Shown: positions 33,224 through 41,668 of the stretch, piece after piece
How positions within the stretch are numbered: position 1 is the first letter of the stretch
How the letters are laid out: each line of letters begins with the position of its first letter
From: PALSA-968 sp964387075
Lineage (GTDB): Bacteria; Bacteroidota; Bacteroidia; B-17B0; Aurantibacillaceae
Length of the DNA: 64,000 nt
NCBI GenBank assembly: GCA_964387075.1
Contig: CAYLVB010000001.1
Location: 1-64,000, forward strand
Reading direction: 5' to 3'
Program-made: the position numbers and the translations under genes
Notes under the pieces: model-generated
Database searches by the model: none
Seen by the model: only the letters and a program-made list of their open reading frames with translations
What the model was told of the DNA's origin: nothing

Positions 33224-33890
33224 TGATCTTATAATCTGAGTATCCAAAAACACTTGCCTGCGACTCATAAAGCACCGTGCTGTCAACCGGGGCTCCAAGT
33301 CGGTTCAACTTACTCTCCATATTCCTGTTGGCTTCGGCGGTAGCTTCTCCAAGTTCATACCCGGCACACCATCTCCTTAAGAAATAAAAATAGAACACCG
33401 GTGATATGCTTTCGTTGCTGCGGTGCCCCACATAACTTTTAATGCCCAGGCTCAGCCACAGATCGCGTTGATCAGCGCCGGAGCAACCTGTATTGTAAAC
33501 CATCCGTATCTTTTTTCGTTGGGCGCCGTCGAGCTCGCTCACCCATTTGTAATAGTTGTTGGAATGGGCCAGGAAGAAGATATCTACCGCCATGTTCTCT
33601 TCCAGCAATTTTTTTAATTCACGCACAAACTCATTGTGCTTTTCGTCCCCGGAATATTCGGTCAGGTAAACAACTTCATTGTAGGAGGCGGTCAAATACG
33701 GCACGGTGAACAGGCGCGAACCGAATTTCTGAAAAGGCACCACGTGATCACGAATGGCAATGGCCCCGCAGGAAGTTTTCTTAATGGAAGAAAAGAGCAG
33801 AAGCGGACTCTCCGTAAAATAAACCGTAAGACAAAAGGAGATCAGTAAAAGAAGGAGAACAAAACCCGCCGAAAGTAATTTTCTTTTCAA
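33216..33890 (-). CDS. Membrane-anchored protein with CHAT/caspase-like His-Cys pattern
   Basis: A 224-residue protein with one N-terminal membrane anchor (LLSAGFVLLLLLISFCLTVYF). The outer domain has DIFFLAHSNNYY (H109) at the end of a hydrophobic strand, RMVYNTGCSGAD (C136) at the end of the next, then GIKSYVGHRSNESISPVFYFYFLRR and ELGEATAEAN. This order (His strand, Cys strand, (S/G)xxVG, amphipathic helix, G.s..EA helix) resembles CHAT peptidases of the caspase fold. The His-Cys spacing of 27 is short for the family, so this is a hypothesis. The start is TTG directly after the ATPase stop. Confidence 0.6.
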   Translation of the reverse strand: MKRKLLSAGFVLLLLLISFCLTVYFTESPLLLFSSIKKTSCGAIAIRDHVVPFQKFGSRLFTVPYLTASYNEVVYLTEYSGDEKHNEFVRELKKLLEENMAVDIFFLAHSNNYYKWVSELDGAQRKKIRMVYNTGCSGADQRDLWLSLGIKSYVGHRSNESISPVFYFYFLRRWCAGYELGEATAEANRNMESKLNRLGAPVDSTVLYESQASVFGYSDYKINE

Positions 33891-34613
33891 TTATTTCAAT
33901 TTCAAAAGTTCGGCCACGTAGGTGTTGGCTGGTCTCTTTTTCATATTCCTGTAAGTATCCAGTTGCACCAGTTTGCCATTCTTCATAATGGCCAGGTAGT
34001 CGGCGTTCTTCAGCACTTCATCCAGGCGATGCGATACAATGATGCAGGAGGAATGGTTCTGTTTCAGTTTTTTCCGGATATACGTAAAGATCCTTTCCTT
34101 AGAGATGATATCCAGGTTACTGAAAGGTTCATCCAGCAATAATAGTTTGGGGAACATACAAAGTGCTTTTGAAAGCGCTACCCGTTGTCTCTGTCCATCG
34201 GATAAGGTATTCACTTTCTTATCGCGCATCGTGGTCATTTCCGTAAGCCGCAAAAGTTCCGTGATCTTTTTCTTCTTGTAGTCGTCGTGGTAACCGATCA
34301 ACATGTCGGCGATGTTCTCATAAACCGTGTGATGTTCCAATAAAGCGTAACCGGTGCTCACCAGTTTCATATCGCTGTGCCCCGGCATTAAATTGTGCGC
34401 AGGTCCCAACACGAGGTTCTCTTCAAAATGAATTTCGCCCGCATGCAGGTCGTGCAACCCGTAAACCGATTTTAAAAGGGTGGTTTTGCCGCTGCCGCTC
34501 TTGCCGGCTATCACCAATACTTTACCTTGTTCCAGCGTGAAGGAGATGTCCTTAATTCCCTTAAAATGGACCTCGTTGGGGTAGTTGAAGGATATTTTGT
34601 TTACCTGTAAGAT
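33891..34613 (-). CDS. ABC transporter ATP-binding protein
   Basis: About 240 residues. From 34613 the frame reads ILQVNKISFNYP..., the expected first strand of an ABC ATPase, but no ATG, GTG or TTG precedes it; the first standard start is TTG 34517, which would remove this strand and begin at Walker A (AGKSGSGKTTLL). I therefore propose ATC at 34613. Signature LSDGQRQRVALSKAL (Asp in place of Gly in LSGGQ), Walker B LLLLDEPFSNLD and the switch His (IIVSHRLDE) are intact. No permease is adjacent; the His/Cys protein follows without a gap. Confidence 0.85.
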   Translation of the reverse strand: MLQVNKISFNYPNEVHFKGIKDISFTLEQGKVLVIAGKSGSGKTTLLKSVYGLHDLHAGEIHFEENLVLGPAHNLMPGHSDMKLVSTGYALLEHHTVYENIADMLIGYHDDYKKKKITELLRLTEMTTMRDKKVNTLSDGQRQRVALSKALCMFPKLLLLDEPFSNLDIISKERIFTYIRKKLKQNHSSCIIVSHRLDEVLKNADYLAIMKNGKLVQLDTYRNMKKRPANTYVAELLKLK

Positions 34614-34618
34614 ACGCC

Positions 34619-37384
34619 TTAACGGATAAGCTGTATGAAACCTTTGAGATTGTAGGATTTATTGTTGCTATCGGTGGCCTTCATGATGTAATAATACGTG
34701 CCATCGCCGCAAGCAAGACCTGCGGTTGTGTGACCATCCCACTTATCTTTGGCATTCAGGAACTCGTAGATCTTAATGCCCCAGCGATCAAAGATCGTAC
34801 ATTCAAAAGAGGTTGCCCCATGCGCGCTGGGCTGCCATACATCGTTTATCTGGTCGCCATTGGGGGTGAAGATGTTTGGAACAGTAATTCCTACGCTGTC
34901 GTTCACCAGGATCACGGTACTGATGGTATCGTTGCAGCCATTTACCCCATACGCTATCAGGGTAACGGTATAAGCGCCAACCGCAGGGTAGATCTGGTTC
35001 GGGGGTGTTTGCAGTACAGTTGTATTACCATTACCAAAGGTCCAGTAAAAACCGGTTGCATTGTTGGAGGTATTGGTGAAGCTTATCGTTTGAGGAATTC
35101 CTGCTGTAACAACGCTTGTTCCGAAAGAAGGGCCTGCATTGGGTATTACAGTGACCAGCTGCATGGCTGTATCGGTACAAATTCCGTTATCGGCAACAAC
35201 CGTATACGTTGTGGTGGCGGTGGGCGTAGCAACCGGATTCTGGCAAGTATCGCAATTCAATGTTGCTGTGGGTGTCCAGTTCCACGAACTACCGCCGCTT
35301 ACAGAGAGTATTGCCGTGTTGCCGAAGCAAATGGTCTGCGGCGCTCCCGCGCTGATGGTGAAATTAGTAACGGTGACCTGGATAGAATCTGTAGCCGTGC
35401 AACCGTTTAGAGTAGCGGTTACGAAGTAAGTATAAGTTCCGGGCGTAGCGATGTTTGCTATGGCCGTATCGTTATTCGTAGCGTTCAGGTTCGCGGCAGG
35501 CGTCCAGCTGAATGTAGAACCGGCAGCAGCCGTTGCCACGAGCGTATCAGAAACAGAAGGACAAACCGTAGCCGTTCCCGCAACGTTAACGGTCATGGTA
35601 ACAACCTGCATGGTATACGTTGCCGTTACGGTGGCAGGTGTAACGCAGACCGCGTTAGAAGTAACGATCACAGAAACCACATCGTTATTAGCGAGCGTAG
35701 CCGAGCTGAAAGTATTAATGTTAGTTCCCACATTGCTTCCGTTCACTTGCCATTGATAAGCAGGAGTGGTCCCCCCGTTTGTTTCGGTAACCGTAAAGTT
35801 AACGGTTGATCCCGGACAAACTGGATTGATAGGATTGGCTGTGATCGTGGCGGAAGGAGCAACCGTTGGTGTAATGACCACGTACACTGTATCAGTTGCT
35901 GTTGCCGGATTAGGACAGGCATCGTTTGAAGTGAGGATCACCGCAACTGTATCACCAGTGTTCAGTGTAGCGGAAGAAAAGTTAGGCGAATTACCTCCGG
36001 CATTCACACCGTTCACCTGCCATTGATAAGCGGGAGTGGTTCCACCGTTGGTTGGAGTAGCTGTGAAGTTGATGGCAGATCCCTGGCAAGCCGTTGGCGC
36101 GGCCGGGGCTATAGTAACAGAAGGAACAACCGTTGGAGTAATTAGTACTGTATAAGAATCGGCAGCGGTGGGCGAGGAGGAACAGGAATCGCTGGTTGTG
36201 ACAGTTACCGTCACTACATCGTTGTTTGCGAGTGTTGCCGAACTGAAATTGGGAGAATTACTTCCTGCAGACGTTCCATTCACTGCCCATGCATAAGAGG
36301 GCGACGTTCCGCCGTTGGTTGGAGTTGCTGTAAAGTTTATGGTTGTTCCTGCGCACACAGGATTCAAAGGATTGGCGGTAATAGTTACAGAAGGGGCCGA
36401 AACCGGAAGCACTGTGATAACCTGGGTAGTTGATCCGTTGCCGGTTCCGTTGGTTGCCTGTAATGTCAATGTATACGTGCCGGGAGTAGTAAAAGTAACC
36501 GAAGGACTCTGCGTAAAAGTATCCGGAACAAAAACAACACCCGCGCTTGGGCTGGCTGTCCATGCCCAGGCGGTGATAGGACCATTGGTTGCCGAGCCGG
36601 TTAAGTTCAAAGTAGAAGATTGACAAAGGCTATCGTTAGGCACGGTGATCGTAACAACAGGAAGAACAGCAGAAGGAACAGAAAGTGTAATATCATCGAT
36701 AGCGTAAGAAGGATCAAAGCCGGTTCCATCATCATTATTGATCCAGCGGAAACCTAATTTTACATTCGGATTATTATCTGCAGAAGCAGGAAGCGCAAAA
36801 GAGAAGGCGGTCCAGCTCCCCTGATTAAAATTATTGCACGGTCCTCCACAGCAGGTTGTTTTGGCCGGGTTCGTCAAAAGTGTCCATACTGCGCCGTCGA
36901 AATACCAAACCTCTCCATCGTCATTGGCAAGGTCGCCAAACTCCAGGTAATTAAAATTTAAAGTAATGGTACTTTGACCTGTACAATTGATCGTAGGCGA
37001 CTCGACCCGCACATCAGTAGTAGCCGGAAAATTTACTCCTTGCGCAGAATAATGCGCACCTCCATCGGCCGCAATAACAGGAATTCCAAGGAACGAAACA
37101 CTAACGGGTCCTACATGCAAACTGCGGCTGTTGGTTCCTCCGCAACCGGAAGAACATCCTATTCCCGGGCTTTGTTCAGCCGCGCTGATATACCACACAT
37201 TGGCCTCCTGGTCGTTGAAACCCGTTAAAGTTGTAGCCCAGGTGCCGTTCACTGTTATGGTCCCATTGGCAAGATTACTATCATTGCAACCTACTCCGAA
37301 GTTCTCGGTCCAAAATACAGTCTGCGCCGAAATAAAGCCGGAAGCTAAAAAAAGAAAAGAAAGTAATAGTACTCTTATCCTCAT
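34619..37384 (-). CDS. Large T9SS type B cargo with PKD/Ig-like repeats
   Basis: A 921-residue secreted protein. Signal peptide MRIRVLLLSFLFLASGFISAQ; a jelly-roll-like N-terminal domain (about 20-230, with FNYLEFGDLANDDGEVWYFDG and YAIDDITL); then about six Ig-like or PKD-like repeats of some 85 residues, three near-identical ones sharing NGGTTPAYQWQVNG; and a T9SS type B C-terminal domain (PNIFTPNGDQINDVWQP, FDRWGIKIYEF, WDGHTTAGLACGDGTYYYI). It is probably a surface adhesin or matrix protein. It lies upstream of the ABC ATPase gene on the same strand. Confidence 0.9.
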   Translation of the reverse strand: MRIRVLLLSFLFLASGFISAQTVFWTENFGVGCNDSNLANGTITVNGTWATTLTGFNDQEANVWYISAAEQSPGIGCSSGCGGTNSRSLHVGPVSVSFLGIPVIAADGGAHYSAQGVNFPATTDVRVESPTINCTGQSTITLNFNYLEFGDLANDDGEVWYFDGAVWTLLTNPAKTTCCGGPCNNFNQGSWTAFSFALPASADNNPNVKLGFRWINNDDGTGFDPSYAIDDITLSVPSAVLPVVTITVPNDSLCQSSTLNLTGSATNGPITAWAWTASPSAGVVFVPDTFTQSPSVTFTTPGTYTLTLQATNGTGNGSTTQVITVLPVSAPSVTITANPLNPVCAGTTINFTATPTNGGTSPSYAWAVNGTSAGSNSPNFSSATLANNDVVTVTVTTSDSCSSSPTAADSYTVLITPTVVPSVTIAPAAPTACQGSAINFTATPTNGGTTPAYQWQVNGVNAGGNSPNFSSATLNTGDTVAVILTSNDACPNPATATDTVYVVITPTVAPSATITANPINPVCPGSTVNFTVTETNGGTTPAYQWQVNGSNVGTNINTFSSATLANNDVVSVIVTSNAVCVTPATVTATYTMQVVTMTVNVAGTATVCPSVSDTLVATAAAGSTFSWTPAANLNATNNDTAIANIATPGTYTYFVTATLNGCTATDSIQVTVTNFTISAGAPQTICFGNTAILSVSGGSSWNWTPTATLNCDTCQNPVATPTATTTYTVVADNGICTDTAMQLVTVIPNAGPSFGTSVVTAGIPQTISFTNTSNNATGFYWTFGNGNTTVLQTPPNQIYPAVGAYTVTLIAYGVNGCNDTISTVILVNDSVGITVPNIFTPNGDQINDVWQPSAHGATSFECTIFDRWGIKIYEFLNAKDKWDGHTTAGLACGDGTYYYIMKATDSNNKSYNLKGFIQLIR

Positions 37385-37414
37385 ACAGTTACAATGGTTT
37401 CAGATGGCATAAAG

Positions 37415-38443
37415 TTAACCTAAATTATTTAAAAATGCAACGGTGTTCACATTATCAGCAAATGTAAATACTGTGGGGCATTGAGAAGTACCCGGCGGCA
37501 GGGTAGTTACGGACAGGGGAATGTTAGTTACTATACACTGTATTTCTTCTGAAAGAGCCTCTAAACGGACATTCACCGCAGAAATATCGTCATACTCCTC
37601 ATAATATAGTACGCCAACGGGTGAATGGAGGTCCTTGCTTTCCTTAATGATGAGAAAATTATTGTCCAGAAATGGTTCCCGGTTCATCAGGTAAATGGCG
37701 CGGTTATACTCGTAATTGTTCGCGTATTTCTTGTTCTCCAGTACCCGGTTAAACGAAAATAAGCCTTCAAACAATGTATCGAGCTTGTATCCTTTAGGAA
37801 TAAAGACCTTGGTTACATTGCGGCAACCGAGGCCGAAATAGTCAAAGATGTCGTGTCCCAGAACTTCCAGTTCTTGCTGACTTTCATTTCCGGAGAGTAC
37901 AGCAACCGAACTGCGGTTCTTCCTTATGATGTGCGGATATTTTTGGAAGTATTGGCGGAAATGTTGCGCGCTGTTATCGCTACCGGTGGCTATTACCGCA
38001 TCAAACTTTTCGAGTTTTCCTTCGGCGTAGAGAATTTGTTCTTTCAGCGAAGGCTCGAAACTGGTCAGCAGACCGGAGAAGAAGGGAATGAGCAATTTAT
38101 CGTCGGAGGAAAGCTTGATCAGTATTCGATTTCCGCTAAGCAATACGCAAAGAAAATCGTGAAAGCCAACCGCGGGAATATTACCGGCCATGATCACGGC
38201 CACGGTTTTAGCTTTTTTTAACGGTGCAAATTCTCGGGCGAACGCGGTGAGTTCTTTTTCAGCGAGCATTTTCGAGATGCCCTGCAAGGCTTTTTCTACG
38301 TTCTCCCTGTTGAACCAACCATTCCAATGATAAGCGCTATCTATCAGTTCATCAAGCTGTTGGTAAATATCTGTTCGCTTACCGGAAAGGTATGTTTCCA
38401 GGAATTTGCCGAGTTCTATAAAAGCTTTGAGTCTTTTTTCCAT
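37415..38443 (-). CDS. LuxC-family acyl-CoA reductase
   Basis: A 342-residue protein of the aldehyde dehydrogenase superfamily, LuxC/acyl-CoA reductase branch: VAVIMAGNIPAVGFHDFLCVLLSGN binds NADPH, VIATGSDNSAQHF and RKNRSSVAVLSGNE follow, and the nucleophile is the Cys of FGLGCRNVTKVF. It reduces acyl-CoA to aldehyde or another activated acyl group; the true substrate in non-luminous Bacteroidota is unknown. It is divergent from the ferredoxin gene, 103 nt apart; this ferredoxin-reductase pairing is often seen in the phylum. Confidence 0.87.
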   Translation of the reverse strand: MEKRLKAFIELGKFLETYLSGKRTDIYQQLDELIDSAYHWNGWFNRENVEKALQGISKMLAEKELTAFAREFAPLKKAKTVAVIMAGNIPAVGFHDFLCVLLSGNRILIKLSSDDKLLIPFFSGLLTSFEPSLKEQILYAEGKLEKFDAVIATGSDNSAQHFRQYFQKYPHIIRKNRSSVAVLSGNESQQELEVLGHDIFDYFGLGCRNVTKVFIPKGYKLDTLFEGLFSFNRVLENKKYANNYEYNRAIYLMNREPFLDNNFLIIKESKDLHSPVGVLYYEEYDDISAVNVRLEALSEEIQCIVTNIPLSVTTLPPGTSQCPTVFTFADNVNTVAFLNNLG

Positions 38444-38510
38444 ACTGAATTTTACACAGGATCTTGTTGGTTCATTGCGGGATTTCTTCTTTTTATCCCT
38501 AAATCCTGCG

Positions 38511-38518
38511 TATATTTG
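38511..38518 (+). promoter_or_regulatory. -7 box of the ferredoxin gene
   Basis: TATATTTG matches TAnnTTTG, 28 nt before the ATG at 38547. This gene has a true 5' leader, in contrast to several others in the window. Confidence 0.5.
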
Positions 38519-38546
38519 CAGCGGATTTCATTGCAAAAGTAAGAAA

Positions 38547-38897
38547 ATGTCGATCAAGATCACCGACGAGTGCATTAACTGCGGGGCCTGCGAACCCGAA
38601 TGCCCCAACAACGCGATATACGAAGGCGGTGCCGAATGGCGCTTTGCCGATGGCACCACTTTAAAAGGTATGTTCAAGGGACTCAGCACGGGCATTGAGA
38701 CCGATGCCGAGAATCCTCAAACGCCCGGCAGCATGGATGTTTACTTTATTGTTCCGGATAAGTGTACCGAGTGTAAAGGATTTCACGACGAACCCCAATG
38801 CGCCGCTGTATGCCCTGTGGATTGCTGCGTGCCCGATGAGGACCATAAAGAGACCGACGAGCAGCTATTAGCCAAAAAGGCGGCACTGCATTTGTAA
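38547..38897 (+). CDS. 4Fe-4S dicluster ferredoxin
   Basis: A 116-residue cytoplasmic electron carrier. Two cluster motifs are visible: CINCGACEPECPNNAI (residues 9-24) and CTECKGFHDEPQCAAVCPVDCC, the second with the longer CxxC...C spacing of the Alvin-type (YfhL-like) ferredoxins. The ATG at 38547 is the only sensible start; the frame upstream has no coding character. Confidence 0.92.
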   Translation: MSIKITDECINCGACEPECPNNAIYEGGAEWRFADGTTLKGMFKGLSTGIETDAENPQTPGSMDVYFIVPDKCTECKGFHDEPQCAAVCPVDCCVPDEDHKETDEQLLAKKAALHL

Positions 38898-38925
38898 TAA
38901 TTGCTCTTTAAAGACGTTTTACTGC

Positions 38926-39825
38926 ATGGGACCCAAGCTCAAATATCTTTATCTTACCCTTGTTTGCTGTTTTGGAATCAATTCCTTTTCACAGGATTTA
39001 ACCGATGAGGATATCAAGTACTTCAGGAAGTACGAGGATAGTTTGAACGTGCTGCAGAAGAAGGTTTTTGCCACGAAAACAGATACCGCCAAATTCCGCG
39101 TCAATTCAAAGTTCTGGAAATTGCTCGACGAAGTATTGCTCAATGATAAATCGTTCTATTATCCTTTTGATTCGCTGCAACAGATCTCGCGCCTGGTCTC
39201 TAAAGATCAAAAAGTGCGTGTGATCACCTGGAACCTGAACAAGGATGACGGTACTTACCATTATTTTGGCTTTCTGCAGTCGCAAAACCCTAAGACGAAG
39301 CATTACGATCTGCGGCCGCTCACCGATAGATCAGCCACCGTAAAAGCAAATCCTGAGAATTACATCAGCGATAATAACAAATGGTTCGGGATGCTTTACT
39401 ATGACATTGTTCCTTACGACGATCATTATATTTTATTGGCCTGGGATGGAAATGACAAAACGGTTTGTCGCAAGTTCATTGATGTGTTGAGTTTTAAGTC
39501 GGATGGAACTCCTGTATTTGGTAAGGATGTTTTTAAATACCCGAAAAAAAATCCCAAGCGCGTGATGTTCGAGTATTCCGCGAAGGTGACGATGTCGGTG
39601 CGTTTTTTCAATGGAGGAATTATCTGCGATCATTTGGCGGCCAAGGATGAGATGAACGAGGGGATGGCCCAATTTTACGGACCTGATTTTAGTTTGGACG
39701 CCTTTTTTCCTTCCAGAGGGAAATGGGTGTTTGAGACGGATGTGGATGTAAAGAACCCGCGCAGCAAGAATGACGATGTGAAGCGGAGTGATAAGAAGGA
39801 GAAGGCTGTTTATACCCCAAAATAG
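38926..39825 (+). CDS. Exported protein of unknown function
   Basis: A 299-residue protein with a signal peptide (MGPKLKYLYLTLVCCFGINSFSQ). The mature part has several aromatic-rich beta stretches (KVRVITWNLNKDDGTYHYFGFLQ, WFGMLYYDIVPYDDHYILLAWDGND, RVMFEYSAKVTMSVRF) and a Lys/Asp-rich disordered tail. The pattern is familiar in Bacteroidota hypothetical proteins, but no function is known to me. It ends just before a bidirectional terminator. Confidence 0.68.
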   Translation: MGPKLKYLYLTLVCCFGINSFSQDLTDEDIKYFRKYEDSLNVLQKKVFATKTDTAKFRVNSKFWKLLDEVLLNDKSFYYPFDSLQQISRLVSKDQKVRVITWNLNKDDGTYHYFGFLQSQNPKTKHYDLRPLTDRSATVKANPENYISDNNKWFGMLYYDIVPYDDHYILLAWDGNDKTVCRKFIDVLSFKSDGTPVFGKDVFKYPKKNPKRVMFEYSAKVTMSVRFFNGGIICDHLAAKDEMNEGMAQFYGPDFSLDAFFPSRGKWVFETDVDVKNPRSKNDDVKRSDKKEKAVYTPK

Positions 39826-39832
39826 TGCAAAT

Positions 39833-39866
39833 AAAAAACCCAGATAGTTCGATCTGGGTTTTTTTT
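39833..39866. terminator. Bidirectional intrinsic terminator
   Basis: AACCCAGAT (39837-39845), loop AGTTCG, ATCTGGGTT (39852-39860), with an A run on the left and a T run on the right. It serves both the exported-protein gene (plus) and the RRM gene (minus). Confidence 0.92.
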
Positions 39867-39882
39867 CGAAGTATCGGATTGC

Positions 39883-40140
39883 TTACGCTTCTTTCGCTTT
39901 AGGAGGATTTGCTTTGTCAACAAACATATTCCTTCCTTTAACATCAGTACCGTTCAATTTCTCGATCGCGGCATTACCTTCCTCTTCGTTAGGCATTTCC
40001 ACAAATCCGAAGCCTTTTGCACGGCCGGTGAATTTGTCTTTAATAATTTTTACCGAGTCAACTGCGCCGAACTGGGCAAATACTTGTCTTAATTCGTCTT
40101 CTGTGAGGCTGAAGTTAAGGTTTCTTACGTAAATGTTCAT
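39883..40140 (-). CDS. RRM-type RNA-binding protein
   Basis: An 85-residue single RNA recognition motif: RNP2 IYVRNLNFSL (residues 3-12) and RNP1 KGFGFVEM (residues 42-49). Such single-RRM proteins bind RNA and are often cold-responsive in bacteria with this gene type. A promoter with both boxes lies 28 nt upstream. Confidence 0.92.
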   Translation of the reverse strand: MNIYVRNLNFSLTEDELRQVFAQFGAVDSVKIIKDKFTGRAKGFGFVEMPNEEEGNAAIEKLNGTDVKGRNMFVDKANPPKAKEA

Positions 40141-40167
40141 TTTAATAAAAGTTTAGATTTAACTACA

Positions 40168-40196
40168 CAAAGCTAGTAATAACTTGTTAATAACAA
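40168..40196 (-). promoter_or_regulatory. Promoter of the RRM gene
   Basis: On the minus strand: TTG (plus 40194-40196), 18-nt spacer, TAGCTTTG (plus 40168-40175); 27 nt remain to the ATG. Confidence 0.6.
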
Positions 40197-40273
40197 AATT
40201 TTTTTAAGTGGGTGGTTTTTACCGAGTTAGAAGCCGGTTTCTAAACCGTTTAGGCAGCTTACAGGCCTGAAAC

Positions 40274-41593
40274 TCATTTTAATAAATGTCGGAATCGTGC
40301 AAATAAAGCCACCGCCGCGAAGATCAATCCGGCGCTTAATCCAAACCAAATGCCGTAAACACCCAGTTTTACAACAAAACCCAGGTAGTACGCAAGCGGT
40401 AAAGCCACAGCCCAATAGGCGGTGAGCGCCAGAAAGGTTGGGATCTTCACATCGCTCAATCCACGCAAAACTCCCAGCCCAACACATTGCACGCCGTCGA
40501 ACATCTGGAAGAGCGCCGCTACCAATAAAAGTCCGGCCGCAAGATCTACAACCACTTTCTTCTCACTAAAAAAGGAGGGAAGCCAGTTATTAAAGAGCAA
40601 GAACATAATTCCAAAAAAACCCATGATGGCCGCCACGATCAGGAAAGCGCTCATGCCCGCCTTTTTGGTGTTCGATCTTTCGTTCAGCCCCGTAAAATTC
40701 GCTACACGAATGGATGCCGCCCCACTAATGCCGCTCGCGAACATATACGTGAAGGCCGCGATGCTCAAAGCAATGCCGTGCGAAGCAAATGTTTCTTTTC
40801 CCAGCCAGCCTGCCATAAAACCCGCCACCGTAAAAGCGGCCACCTCAAAAATGTATTGTATCGCCGGACCAATTCCTATCCGGAAAAGGTTCTTCAGTTC
40901 TTTTTTATGCACGGTCACTTTAGGAATGAGGTCAAAAACTTTTTTCAATTCTTTGTGCTTATACATGTAAATGAAGAAAGCCACTGCCATAAAAGCCCTG
41001 GAAATAAAAGTGGCCCATGCCGCGCCGAGATAACCGATCTCAGGCATACCGAGTTTCCCGAATATCAGGCCGTAGTTCAACACAACATTAAGCCCGTTAC
41101 CCGTAAGGCTGATGTACATGGCCGCTCTTGTATTGGTGAGCCCTTCGCAATATTGTTTCAGCGTAAAAAATACAGCCAGGGGAATAAGTGAGCAGGCGAT
41201 AATGTTCAAAAATGGCTTTGCAAGCTCCACCACATCTGCGGGCTGATCGAAATATCCGAGCAAGGGCATGCAGCACAGAATAAAAATATAGAGGCCAACG
41301 GCCGTGACCAAATTCAACAGCAGCGAATTCTTCAACAAAGAAGCCTTATCCAATTCTCTTTGGTTCACATGTGCGCCGGCAACACGAGGCGTTAAACCCT
41401 GGCACATGCCAATGAGGAAAACGAGCAGCAGCACAAAGATGTTTCCGGAAAGTATGCCCGCGTCCTGGCTCTCTAAGTTCACAAAACCCAAAAAGGCGTT
41501 GTCGGTCATTGAGGTGATGATATGACCCACCTGGCTCACCACCAAAGGTGCCGAAAGCAAAAGTGTTTCTTTGATGTGGATCCTGTACCTCAT
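40274..41593 (-). CDS. MATE-family efflux transporter
   Basis: A 439-residue membrane protein of about 12 segments in two halves: LLLSAPLVVSQVGHIITSMTDNAFLGF and GLTPRVAGAH in the first, and FRIGIGPAIQYIFEVAAFTVAGFMAGWLG in the second. These fit MATE Na+/H+-drug antiporters of the NorM type. I chose the ATG at 41593; the in-frame TTG at 41614 lies inside the promoter. The substrate is unknown. Confidence 0.9.
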   Translation of the reverse strand: MRYRIHIKETLLLSAPLVVSQVGHIITSMTDNAFLGFVNLESQDAGILSGNIFVLLLVFLIGMCQGLTPRVAGAHVNQRELDKASLLKNSLLLNLVTAVGLYIFILCCMPLLGYFDQPADVVELAKPFLNIIACSLIPLAVFFTLKQYCEGLTNTRAAMYISLTGNGLNVVLNYGLIFGKLGMPEIGYLGAAWATFISRAFMAVAFFIYMYKHKELKKVFDLIPKVTVHKKELKNLFRIGIGPAIQYIFEVAAFTVAGFMAGWLGKETFASHGIALSIAAFTYMFASGISGAASIRVANFTGLNERSNTKKAGMSAFLIVAAIMGFFGIMFLLFNNWLPSFFSEKKVVVDLAAGLLLVAALFQMFDGVQCVGLGVLRGLSDVKIPTFLALTAYWAVALPLAYYLGFVVKLGVYGIWFGLSAGLIFAAVALFARFRHLLK

Positions 41594-41602
41594 AAGGGGC
41601 TG

Positions 41603-41610
41603 CAAAAGTA
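41603..41610 (-). promoter_or_regulatory. -7 box of the MATE gene
   Basis: TACTTTTG on the minus strand fits TAnnTTTG, 9 nt before the ATG at 41593 and next to the terminator of the upstream peptidase gene. Confidence 0.5.
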
Positions 41611-41646
41611 CCAAAAAAAATCCCCCTCGGCTTACCGAAGGGGATC
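41611..41646 (-). terminator. Intrinsic terminator of the M16 peptidase gene
   Basis: On the minus strand: ATCCCC..CCGA stem with TCGG..GGGGAT (plus 41620-41645, one mismatch, 4-nt loop), followed by eight T's (plus 41613-41620). Confidence 0.8.
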
Positions 41647-41668
41647 TTCATCCTTTTTAATTTATCGA

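Noticed and set aside
33216..33890. Firm naming as a CHAT protease
   Set aside because: The His-Cys spacing is short and the typical HG after the first strand is HS here, so only a resemblance is reported.
33891..34613. The ABC ATPase as the missing CcmA
   Set aside because: It is 8 kb away, in another unit, and is fused by context to the His/Cys-dyad gene; its sequence does not favour CcmA.
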